Notes under the pieces: generated by a model
The model's database searches: none
What the model saw: the letters and a program-made list of their open reading frames with translations, nothing else
Told to the model about the DNA's origin: nothing
Source of the DNA: Firmicutes bacterium UBA5500
GTDB lineage: Bacteria; Bacillota; UBA994; UBA5500
Direction of reading: 5' to 3'
Length of the DNA stretch: 7,948 bases
Assembly (NCBI GenBank): GCA_002427055.1
Contig: DIPA01000064.1
Span: 1,627 to 9,574, forward strand
Translations under genes and position numbers: made by a program
Shown here: piece by piece, positions 1 to 5,839 of the stretch
Layout of the letters: each line of letters opens with the position of its first letter
Position numbering within the stretch: the first letter of the stretch is position 1

Positions 1-4
1 TCTA

Positions 5-58
5 GAAAAAGCAGGGCGTGTAGCATACGTTTTTAGAACGTTTGCTACACGCCTTGTT
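5..58 (-). terminator. Rho-independent terminator of the minus-strand membrane protein gene
   Basis: A long inverted repeat: GGCGTGTAGC (15-24) pairs perfectly with GCTACACGCC (44-53). The pairing continues inward through 25-31 and 37-43 with one mismatch, leaving a 5-base loop, and outward through weaker pairs. Read on the minus strand, the stem is followed after a few bases by a run of five T (complement of 6-10). It lies about 40 bases beyond the TAA of the minus-strand gene, the right place for that gene's terminator. Whether it also stops transcription coming from the left cannot be judged because the window starts here. Confidence 0.85.
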
Positions 59-96
59 CACTCTAGCATTATGTTTTGGCACCAGTTGCGAACCCA

Positions 97-507
97 TTAT
101 AGTAAGGATAAAACAAGAAAAGTGACACCACAGGTTGTATTGGCAAGCAGGCGGCAAGTCTCTCGCTCTTCCACTGTCAATTCAGCAAAAGAAATGACCT
201 CTTCATCGAGGTAGTCGGACATATCATTAAGAGCACCCAGGGATCGCTTTGGGGGTCTGGCGATGGAGAACAACTGCCTCAGTGGGAGTTTGATACCGTC
301 AAGGCGGAGGAAATTAAACCAGGCTAACGCGAGAAAAAACAAGCCCACGATAGTAAAAGCGTAGCTCATGGGAAAGTACATTGCTGTGTTGACAAAACGA
401 TTCCAAAGCAAGACGAAAACCAAGGCAGTAGGAAAATACGCTAGGATTTTGTAAATGATAGGGCGGAACATATAACGTTTCAAGTTTTTTCTTAGCCATT
501 TTGTCAA
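97..507 (-). CDS. Small conserved-type membrane protein of unknown function
   Basis: A 136-residue protein that I do not recognise as a named family. The N-terminus is basic (MTKWLRKNLKRYMF), followed by a hydrophobic helix at about residues 20-36, a second at about 48-67 ending in AWFNFLRLDG, a basic stretch with prolines (about 75-90), an acidic segment (SDYLDEEVISF...LTVEERE), and a short hydrophobic C-terminus (FLVLSLL). The positive N-terminus and the basic stretch after helix 2 suggest both ends are cytoplasmic; the last hydrophobic stretch is too short for a certain third helix. An in-frame ATG lies upstream at 558, but I chose the TTG at 505-507: GGAGG (complement of 516-520) sits exactly 8 bases before it, while the ATG has only a weak AAGG and overlaps a TATAAT promoter box. 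The gene is monocistronic, divergent from the transporter operon, and has its own promoter and terminator. The acidic-tail architecture resembles uncharacterised clostridial proteins, but that is recall rather than a search. Translation looks likely; function is unknown. Confidence 0.7.
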   Translation of the reverse strand: MTKWLRKNLKRYMFRPIIYKILAYFPTALVFVLLWNRFVNTAMYFPMSYAFTIVGLFFLALAWFNFLRLDGIKLPLRQLFSIARPPKRSLGALNDMSDYLDEEVISFAELTVEERETCRLLANTTCGVTFLVLSLL

Positions 508-556
508 ATCGCTAACCTCCATTCTAGCCATGGGGACGGATCTTTTGCATAGGTAC

Positions 557-585
557 ATTATACCTTAGATATGTCGACTGTATGA
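557..585 (-). promoter_or_regulatory. Candidate sigma-A promoter for the minus-strand membrane protein gene
   Basis: On the minus strand a perfect TATAAT (complement of 557-562) is preceded at 18 bases by a weak -35, TTCATA (about 581-586, 4 of 6 consensus). Transcription would begin near position 550. That is downstream of the in-frame ATG at 556-558 and about 43 bases before the TTG start at 507. The promoter therefore supports the shorter protein. Confidence 0.5.
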
Positions 586-697
586 AAGGCTTTTGCATAA
601 CCAAGTATGACTTATTAATGAGTTTATCTGCGCATCTGGACTTCTTAAGTACTAATAGGTGTTGCTAGTTTCATATTGCACGGCTTATCTCCAAACC

Positions 698-726
698 TTG
701 ACATAATATAATTTAGCATTTTTATA
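698..726 (+). promoter_or_regulatory. Promoter-like element just upstream of a hairpin
   Basis: A perfect TTGACA (698-703) is followed by exactly 17 bases and TTTATA (721-726), a fair -10. The predicted start (about 733) lies only a few bases before the terminator-like stem at 738-773, so a transcript from here would be about 40 bases long unless it read through. The surroundings are very A/T-rich, so a chance match is possible. Confidence 0.4.
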
Positions 727-737
727 AGTATTTGTAT

Positions 738-775
738 AAAAATCCTGTAGGTATTCAGCCCTACAGGATTTTTTT
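738..775. terminator. Strong, possibly bidirectional, intrinsic terminator without an obvious upstream gene
   Basis: AAAAATCCTGTAGG (738-751) pairs without mismatch with CCTACAGGATTTTT (760-773). The loop is 8 bases and T continues to 775. It has the GC-rich core plus T-tract of an intrinsic terminator on the plus strand, and because of the flanking A-tract it would also work on the minus strand. No plus-strand gene ends upstream within the window, so what it terminates is unclear: a short RNA, leader transcription, or antisense read-through from the operon region toward the membrane protein gene. Confidence 0.75.
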
Positions 776-822
776 GTTAACAATAAATAGCCATTTTAAT
801 TTTTTATTGCTTTGTTTCAGAT

Positions 823-844
823 TTTAAGGAAAGTTTTCTTTAAA
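823..844. repeat. Near-palindrome upstream of the operon promoter candidate
   Basis: TTTAAGGAAA (823-832) and TTTCTTTAAA (835-844) are inverted copies with one G-T position and only 2 bases between them. The tiny spacer makes an RNA hairpin unlikely; a protein-binding dyad is more plausible. It lies just upstream of the candidate -35 at 858. No regulator gene is present in the window to match it with. Confidence 0.3.
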
Positions 845-857
845 CAGGCAGGATTTA

Positions 858-887
858 TTCACTCGACGCTGAATATCATGATATAAG
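858..887 (+). promoter_or_regulatory. Candidate extended -10 promoter of the transporter operon
   Basis: TATAAG (882-887) carries the extended -10 motif (TG at 879-880, one base before it), and TTCACT (858-863) lies 18 bases upstream as a weak -35. Transcription would begin near 893-895, giving a leader of about 65 bases before the ATG at 960. It is downstream of the hairpin at 738-773, so transcripts from it would avoid that terminator. This is the best operon promoter I can see, but it is an inference from motif spacing. Confidence 0.4.
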
Positions 888-889
888 CA

Positions 890-909
890 ACATTGGCTCA
901 ATCCAATGT
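890..909. repeat. Inverted repeat at the predicted 5' end of the operon transcript
   Basis: ACATTGG (890-896) and CCAATGT (903-909) are perfect inverted copies around a 6-base spacer. At this place it could be an operator overlapping the transcription start or a small 5' stabilising hairpin. Seven base pairs in an A/T-rich intergenic region can arise by chance. Confidence 0.3.
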
Positions 910-959
910 AGCCATAATGTTCAGTCTCTGGTGTATCAACATTATTAAGGAGGAAAAAA

Positions 960-2756
960 ATGAAGAAGTTTCTCTTACTGCTGCTCTCATTGGCCTTAGT
1001 CTTGGGTATGCTAGTGGGTTGTGGGCCCAAGGTAGATACCAAGACGCTAATCGTCGGTAGCCCAGAACTCTCCGGCAACTTCATACCTGCCTTTGGCAAC
1101 AGTGCTTACGACGTTTGGGTGCGCACACTCGTTATGGGTCACTCTACCTATGTTACTACACCGGCTGGTGAGATTGTTCTAGACGAATCGGTTGTCAAGG
1201 ATCTCGCTACGGAACTAGACGACCAAGGTAACAAGACTTATACCTTCACTCTGCATGAAGACCTGAAATGGAACGATGGTAGTCCCATCACCGCCAAAGA
1301 TTATGTCTGCTACATTCTTTGGTACGCCTCACCACAGTGGGTGGAAGCAGGTGCCTCTAGTACTGTAGCTGAAGCATTAGTCGGCTACTCTGATTACTAT
1401 GAAGGCAAAGTTGATCGTTTCAAGGGCGTTGACCTGATTGATGAACATAAGTTCTCCATTACAATTAGCGCCGAAGAGCTTCCTTACTTCTATGAGACAT
1501 CATATGCTGCATATATGCCGATCCCGATGGCTGTTTGGGCACCGGGTGCAACCATTGATGTCAATGAGGATGGCGCTAAGATTGATGGCATTAACTTAAC
1601 TGATGCTTGCTCTACAGTGGCTTCTGAAGAACGCTTCAAACCGACGGTAACTTGCGGACCGTATAAGTTCGTTAGCTTCGAAAATAACGCTGTAACTGTG
1701 GTGGTTAACGAGCACTTCAAGGGCACTTACGATGGTAAGAAGCCTCAGCTTGAGACGATTATTATTCGTTCGATTAACCAGTCAACTGACGTCGACCAAG
1801 TGATTAACGGTGAAGTCGACATGGTGACCGGCGTTATCGAAGGCGAGAAGATTGAAAAGGCCAAAGCCGACAAGAACACTGTTGCTCATTTCTATGCCCG
1901 TAACGGCTTCGGTGGTTTCTTCATCCATTGCGACTTCGGCCCGACTGCAGTTAAAGAAGTACGCCATGCCTTGGCCTACCTCATGGACAGAGACGAGATC
2001 ATCAAGAACGTGCTTGGCGGTTATGGCTCGGTCACGAATGGCCACTACGGCCTAGCTCAGTGGATGTATGAAGATAATAAGGCCGCAATCGATGCCTTAC
2101 CACACTTAAGCCGCGATACCGCTAAGGCCAATGACCTCCTTGATCAAACCGAATGGAAGTTTGAAGAGGATGGCAAGACCCCGTTCGATCCGGCCAAGGC
2201 TAACGCTGATGGTACATATATCCGTCACAATGCCAACGGTGAGAAGTTAATCATCAACCACTTCGGTACAGAGGACAATAACGTGACCGATAACGTTGAG
2301 CTACAGTTGAAGGCCAATACTCCGCTAGCAGGTATCGAGTTTACGCTAACTCGTGGCGACTTTGACGCCTTACTTGCTCAATACTACTATGCTTACGAAT
2401 TACCAGCAGACGAGCGCAAGTATCATACCTTCAACCTAGCGAGTAGCTTCGGTGTAGCATATGACCCATACTATAGCTTCCATTCTAAGTATCTGGGTAC
2501 TTGGATGAACTCCAACCAAGTCAACGATCCTGAGATGGACAGACTGACCGTTGCTATGAGAAGTCTTGAACCGACACAGAAAGAAGAGTATTCCAAGATT
2601 TGGCTAGAATTCCAGAAGTACTATGCTGATTACTTACCAACCGTCCCCTTGTACTCTAACCAGTACTTCGATATCCATAGCAAGTACGTGCATGGAATGG
2701 ACACCACACCGTTTGCTGACTGGACAGATATCATCTGCAATCTCTATAAGAAATAA
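960..2756 (+). CDS. Peptide-class ABC transporter substrate-binding lipoprotein (SBP family 5)
   Basis: The extracellular solute receptor of the importer, 598 residues. The ATG is fixed by AAGGAGG (947-953) with 6 bases of spacing. A lipoprotein signal peptide is clear: MKK, a leucine-rich core, then LVGC with the lipidated cysteine at residue 21, so the mature protein is anchored on the outer face of the membrane. SBP_bac_5 landmarks follow in order: YTFTLHEDLKWNDGSPITAKD (about 94-114; compare the family's F.L..gvkWhDG.p.tA.D), CGPYKFVSFE (232-241; compare tGPY.l), VKEVRHALAYLMDRDEII (331-348; compare vR.Ai.yaiDr) and YLPTVPLYSNQYF (558-570). It is longer than the 500-550 residues common in the family, with loose regions near 195-225 and 400-435. 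The ligand cannot be deduced; peptides are the default for this cluster. It is the first gene of the operon and is separated from the permeases by a hairpin, which usually gives the receptor higher expression than the channel. Confidence 0.93.
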   Translation: MKKFLLLLLSLALVLGMLVGCGPKVDTKTLIVGSPELSGNFIPAFGNSAYDVWVRTLVMGHSTYVTTPAGEIVLDESVVKDLATELDDQGNKTYTFTLHEDLKWNDGSPITAKDYVCYILWYASPQWVEAGASSTVAEALVGYSDYYEGKVDRFKGVDLIDEHKFSITISAEELPYFYETSYAAYMPIPMAVWAPGATIDVNEDGAKIDGINLTDACSTVASEERFKPTVTCGPYKFVSFENNAVTVVVNEHFKGTYDGKKPQLETIIIRSINQSTDVDQVINGEVDMVTGVIEGEKIEKAKADKNTVAHFYARNGFGGFFIHCDFGPTAVKEVRHALAYLMDRDEIIKNVLGGYGSVTNGHYGLAQWMYEDNKAAIDALPHLSRDTAKANDLLDQTEWKFEEDGKTPFDPAKANADGTYIRHNANGEKLIINHFGTEDNNVTDNVELQLKANTPLAGIEFTLTRGDFDALLAQYYYAYELPADERKYHTFNLASSFGVAYDPYYSFHSKYLGTWMNSNQVNDPEMDRLTVAMRSLEPTQKEEYSKIWLEFQKYYADYLPTVPLYSNQYFDIHSKYVHGMDTTPFADWTDIICNLYKK

Positions 2757-2796
2757 GGAGATAGTGACCTGGCTTGGCGAGCAAATAAGTAGATGC

Positions 2797-2829
2797 GGAT
2801 TGGGGATGGCCTCGCGCTATCCCCAATCC
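2797..2829 (+). other. Strong intercistronic hairpin between receptor and permease genes
   Basis: GGATTGGGGAT (2797-2807) pairs with ATCCCCAATCC (2819-2829). The stem can extend inward by GGC with GCT (one G-U) to 14 pairs around a 5-base loop. The downstream sequence is only mildly T-rich, so it is a poor full terminator. In binding-protein-dependent transporter operons such hairpins commonly protect the upstream receptor mRNA from 3' decay and reduce downstream expression; that role here is inferred. The rest of the gap (2830-2937) holds only a weak small hairpin (GCAAC 2908-2912 with GTTGC 2918-2922). Confidence 0.75.
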
Positions 2830-2953
2830 CCCTTCTTGCTTAGCTATTAATTCGCCCGCAATGCGTTTGCGCTGGGTCATGCACCTGATTCTTGGATGAA
2901 CTTAGCTGCAACCGTTTGTTGCGGTGCAAGGAACAGCAAAGGAGGCTCCTGCT

Positions 2954-3925
2954 TTGTTAAGATACATTATTAAAAGGATTCTCTCGTTAATCCCTGTCGT
3001 CTTCTTAATAACTGTAATGCTTTTTACGTTACTAAAGATTATGCCAGGAGACCCTGTGCGGATGATGCTCAATCCAGGCTTAAAGGCGGAACATTATAAG
3101 GCAGCCTATGATGCTATGACAATTAAGCTAGGATTGGACAAATCCTATCCTGAGCAATATGTTAGGTGGATTGGCAATACGTTCCAGGGTGAGTTAGGTT
3201 GGTCAACTTTGCATAATCGGCCGGTAAAGGATGCTATCAAAGAACCACTAAAGAATACCATTATATTGAATATCTTCGTCATTATTTTGGAGTTGGCAAT
3301 TACGTTGCCAGTTGGCATCAAGTGTGCTGTCAAGCGTGGCACGCGCTACGATAACTTCTGGCAAGTGTTTTCTTTGATAACTTATTCCATGCCTTCTTTT
3401 TTCATTGCACTATCGCTTATTTTCATTCTGGCAATTAGACTAAGATGGTTGCCCCCAGGCGGGATGCCCTTAACAATACACGGTAGGAACTTCGCCTATT
3501 ATCTCTCCTGGTTGAAATACATGGCCTTACCTATCATAACTCTGACAATTATCAGCTTAGCAGGCACCATACGCTATGTACGGAACGCCATGATTGACGC
3601 TCTAACTCAAGATTACATTCGTACGGCCCGGTCTAAAGGCCTATCGGAGAAAGTTGTTATCTACTCCCACGCTTTTCGTAACGCCCTCATTCCTGTTTCA
3701 ACTATTATTATCGGTGCAATTTTCTCCCTATTTTATGGTGCAGCCATTACAGAGACAGTTTTTGCATGGAATGGCATCGGCCATGTACTAGTAAAAGGCT
3801 TAAGTAATCGAGATTTCATGCTGGTGATTTCGATGAACCTATTCTTTGCCATGCTAAGTATTATCGCAAACTTCGTGGCTGATATCACGTATGGGTTGGT
3901 TGACCCTCGTATCAAGCTGGAATAG
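2954..3925 (+). CDS. oppB: Opp/Dpp-type ABC transporter permease, first subunit (B)
   Basis: One of the two channel-forming membrane subunits, 323 residues, normal length for the family. An in-frame GTG at 2924 would add 10 residues, but I chose TTG at 2954: AAAGGAGG (2938-2945) lies 8 bases before it and the resulting start, MLRYIIKRIL, is the family's usual N-terminus. About six membrane helices are seen near residues 8-29, 101-122, 137-160, 187-207, 248-268 and 291-313. The extracellular segment after helix 1 has the typical PGDPVRMM. The EAA loop that docks on an ATPase is at about 214-246 (DYIRTARSKGL...HAFRNALIP, conserved glycine 229). The protein ends in the family's GLVDPRI. No insertion is present, unlike its partner. 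Its TAG stop is inside the ribosome binding site of the next gene, so translation is probably coupled. The symbol marks the subunit position; Dpp-type and Opp-type cannot be separated here. Confidence 0.93.
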   Translation: MLRYIIKRILSLIPVVFLITVMLFTLLKIMPGDPVRMMLNPGLKAEHYKAAYDAMTIKLGLDKSYPEQYVRWIGNTFQGELGWSTLHNRPVKDAIKEPLKNTIILNIFVIILELAITLPVGIKCAVKRGTRYDNFWQVFSLITYSMPSFFIALSLIFILAIRLRWLPPGGMPLTIHGRNFAYYLSWLKYMALPIITLTIISLAGTIRYVRNAMIDALTQDYIRTARSKGLSEKVVIYSHAFRNALIPVSTIIIGAIFSLFYGAAITETVFAWNGIGHVLVKGLSNRDFMLVISMNLFFAMLSIIANFVADITYGLVDPRIKLE

Positions 3926-3940
3926 GGGAGGCGAGAGATC

Positions 3941-5827
3941 ATGGAAACGAAAACCGGACAAGACCCCGTTTTGAAGCGGCAAACAGGTATATTGCAGTCC
4001 TTCTTCTCGATGATTAAACGTTTATTTGTCAAAGACAAGCCTCAGTTATCGGCCTTGGAAGAGGAGGCTATACAGACTCCTGCTAAGACTGTAATGAAGA
4101 ATTTCCTACGTCATAAACTAGGCATTCTTGGTCTAGTCGGATTCATATGCATACTAGCCTTTTCCTTTGTTGGCTCTTATCTGAAACCGATTAATCTGGG
4201 GCATATGGAAACTACTTTACGTAATATTCGACCCGGCTATAATTACCTCAAATATCCTAGTCAGCTAGTCAAGGAAGGCGTTAAGACAATTTCTTCTGGT
4301 GTATCCTTTTCTGTGGGGCTTTCTCAAGCAGGTAATGTATACGTTTGGGGTACACAACCAGTCTATTTACTAGAGGGGTTCTCCACTTCAATACACAAGA
4401 TCCCGGAAGAAGTAAAACAAGCTAATATCGTGCAGGTAACTGCCGGCGATCGACACATTTTGGCCCTTGATGATCGTGGCAAACTTTATGGCTGGGGGCT
4501 GAATAACTTTCAACAGGCCGAAGTGCCTACCAACCTGCAGTCCAAACTAAACAGCAAGCAAGTCGCAGAGATAATCGGTAGTGAACTCTATTCTGCTGTG
4601 CTGTTTGCCGATGGCGAACTCTATGTTTGGGGTAGTACCATGGCTAATCGGCTAGACATTATCCCCGCTGAATGTCAGGGGCACATTGTCAAGGTAGCTG
4701 CTAGTTCTAATAACATGGCCCTCTTACTTGATGACGGTACTGTAAGAACAACTGGTATTGAGAATGTCTTTAGACGAGTGCCGGAAGAATTACAAGATGG
4801 TTCAGCCAAGATTGTTGACCTTGCATCCTCCTACCGTGCCGTTCTAGCTCTTGACGACCAAGGCGAGTTGCACGCCTGGGGTGATACGGAATTTGGGATT
4901 CTCAATGCCCCTGAAATACCGAGCAAGGTGAAGGCCATGGCGGCAGGCAAGAATAATATGACGCTGCTGCTCGATAATGGGCAGGTCGTCTATTGGGGAG
5001 CGGACCATTATAACCAGCTTAGGCTGCCACCACGCTTGCAGCAGAAACCGGTTGCCAAAGTTTTCTCTACTATGTTCCAGAACTATGCCTTGCATGAAGA
5101 CGGAACACTCACTGCCTGGGGTAACAAGGGTTTCCTCTTTGGCACTGACGAACAGGGCCGAGACTTGTTCACCCGCATTATTCATGGCGGCCGCATCTCG
5201 CTGACGGTTGGCGCTATTTCGGTTGTTATTTCGGTCATCATTGCTCTCTTCTTTGGTATGACTTCCGGGTTCTTTGGTGGCTGGGTAGATAACCTGTTAA
5301 TGCGTTTTACCGATGTAGTAATGGCCGTACCGTTTTTGCCGATTGCTATTACCCTTTCGGCAGTGGTATCCGGTAAGGTACCTGAGATGTATCGCATCTA
5401 TATGATCATGGTTATTCTAGGTATTTTAGGTTGGCCTGGCACTGCACGCCTAATCAGGGCCCAGATCCTGCTGGAACGCGAAAAGGATTTCGTTCTGGCA
5501 GCTAGAGCCCTTGGGGTGAAGTACTATAATATTATCATCAGGCATATTCTGCCCAATATCTTTAACCTGGTCATCGTCAATATCACATTGCGTTATGCAG
5601 GGTCACTCCTAACTGAAGCAGGTCTGTCTTTCCTCGGTTTTGGTGTCGCTCCTCCAACTCCATCTTGGGGTAATATCTTGCAGAACGCCCAAAGCTCCGC
5701 TGTAATAGAGTATTATTGGTGGAGATGGCTCATTCCGGGATTGTTCGTGGTCTTTGCTGCCTTAAGCGTCAACCTAGTTGGCGACGCTTTACGTGAGGCA
5801 ATGGACCCAAGAGCAAATCAGAAATAG
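3941..5827 (+). CDS. oppC: Opp/Dpp-type permease, second subunit (C), with an inserted seven-bladed RCC1-type propeller
   Basis: The second channel subunit, 628 residues, about twice the usual 280-330. The ATG follows GGGGAGG (3925-3931) by 9 bases. The N-terminal part is a normal OppC N-terminus: a cytoplasmic lead of about 57 residues, then membrane helix 1 (about 58-80, LGILGLVGFICILAFSFVG). The usual continuation, FGTDEQGRDLFTRIIHGGRIS, does not come until residue 400. The MetI-type channel domain follows (about 418-618), with an EAA loop at 512-539 (DFVLAARALGV...HILPN), GLSFLGFG at 561-568 and GDALREAMDPR at the end. Between helix 1 and the channel domain lie about 300 residues of RCC1 repeats (described separately). 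By the known topology this segment is outside the cell, where the substrate-binding protein docks. There are no frameshifts, and codon use looks like the neighbours. It is 15 bases from the previous gene and 12 from the next, and should be made as an integral transporter component. Confidence 0.93.
   Translation: METKTGQDPVLKRQTGILQSFFSMIKRLFVKDKPQLSALEEEAIQTPAKTVMKNFLRHKLGILGLVGFICILAFSFVGSYLKPINLGHMETTLRNIRPGYNYLKYPSQLVKEGVKTISSGVSFSVGLSQAGNVYVWGTQPVYLLEGFSTSIHKIPEEVKQANIVQVTAGDRHILALDDRGKLYGWGLNNFQQAEVPTNLQSKLNSKQVAEIIGSELYSAVLFADGELYVWGSTMANRLDIIPAECQGHIVKVAASSNNMALLLDDGTVRTTGIENVFRRVPEELQDGSAKIVDLASSYRAVLALDDQGELHAWGDTEFGILNAPEIPSKVKAMAAGKNNMTLLLDNGQVVYWGADHYNQLRLPPRLQQKPVAKVFSTMFQNYALHEDGTLTAWGNKGFLFGTDEQGRDLFTRIIHGGRISLTVGAISVVISVIIALFFGMTSGFFGGWVDNLLMRFTDVVMAVPFLPIAITLSAVVSGKVPEMYRIYMIMVILGILGWPGTARLIRAQILLEREKDFVLAARALGVKYYNIIIRHILPNIFNLVIVNITLRYAGSLLTEAGLSFLGFGVAPPTPSWGNILQNAQSSAVIEYYWWRWLIPGLFVVFAALSVNLVGDALREAMDPRANQK
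4229..5128 (+). repeat. Seven RCC1-type repeats inside the second permease
   Basis: Seven divergent tandem units of about 40-50 residues, permease residues about 97-396. Each has a small/polar stretch, a hydrophobic strand, a turn such as DDRG, ADG, DDG, DQG, DNG or EDG, then a strand ending in a WG-type motif. Units begin near residues 114, 163, 208, 249, 291, 330 and 371. WG motifs are VWG 135-137, GWG 184-186, VWG 229-231, AWG 312-314, YWG 351-353 and AWG 392-394; the fourth unit has a degenerate TTG (270-272). Seven is the number of blades in the closed RCC1 propeller. The last unit stops right after its WG, and the missing outer part seems to come from before the first unit: YNYLKYPSQL (100-109) resembles YNQLRLPPRL (357-366). 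This is divergent protein-level repetition rather than DNA repeats. Confidence 0.87.
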
Positions 5828-5839
5828 GGGGTAAGAAAG

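Larger units (their letters stand above)
508..959. other. Divergent intergenic region between the membrane protein gene and the transporter operon
   Basis: About 450 bases without a convincing coding frame on either strand. It holds the minus-strand promoter (near 557-585), an A/T-rich promoter-like element and hairpin (698-773), a near-palindrome (823-844), a candidate operon promoter (858-887), a short inverted repeat at its predicted start (890-909), and a second 7-base inverted repeat (TAATGTT 915-921 with AACATTA 938-944) just before the ribosome binding site of the lipoprotein gene. I see nothing identifiable in 586-697: no tRNA cloverleaf, no T-box motif and no riboswitch core that I recognise. 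Confidence 0.6.

Noticed and set aside
646..660. The segment AGTACTAATAGGT resembles the conserved 3' end of bacterial 23S rRNA, hinting at an rRNA remnant.
   Set aside because: The match is only about 13 bases. Neither the following GAGGGCTTGACC-type sequence nor any upstream domain VI sequence is present, and a minus-strand gene occupies the space where 23S would be. Most likely chance.
560..737. A riboswitch or T-box leader ahead of the terminator at 738-773.
   Set aside because: I could not find a T-box motif or the core of any riboswitch class I know. The terminator lies far upstream of the operon start, and a better promoter candidate sits after it.
2764..2850. A small frame GTG-TAA (28 codons) after AAGGAG downstream of the receptor stop.
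   Set aside because: The ribosome binding site would be only 3 bases from the GTG, and the frame runs through the strong hairpin stem. The peptide has no recognisable character.
2924..2953. A GTG start giving the first permease ten more residues.
   Set aside because: The strong AGGAGG lies inside that extension and is ideally spaced for the TTG at 2954, and the family N-terminus begins at that TTG codon.
4844..5185. A 113-codon open frame on the minus strand within the propeller region, and similar antisense or shifted frames inside the operon.
   Set aside because: They overlap genes with clear family matches, lack convincing ribosome binding sites, and their products show no recognisable features.
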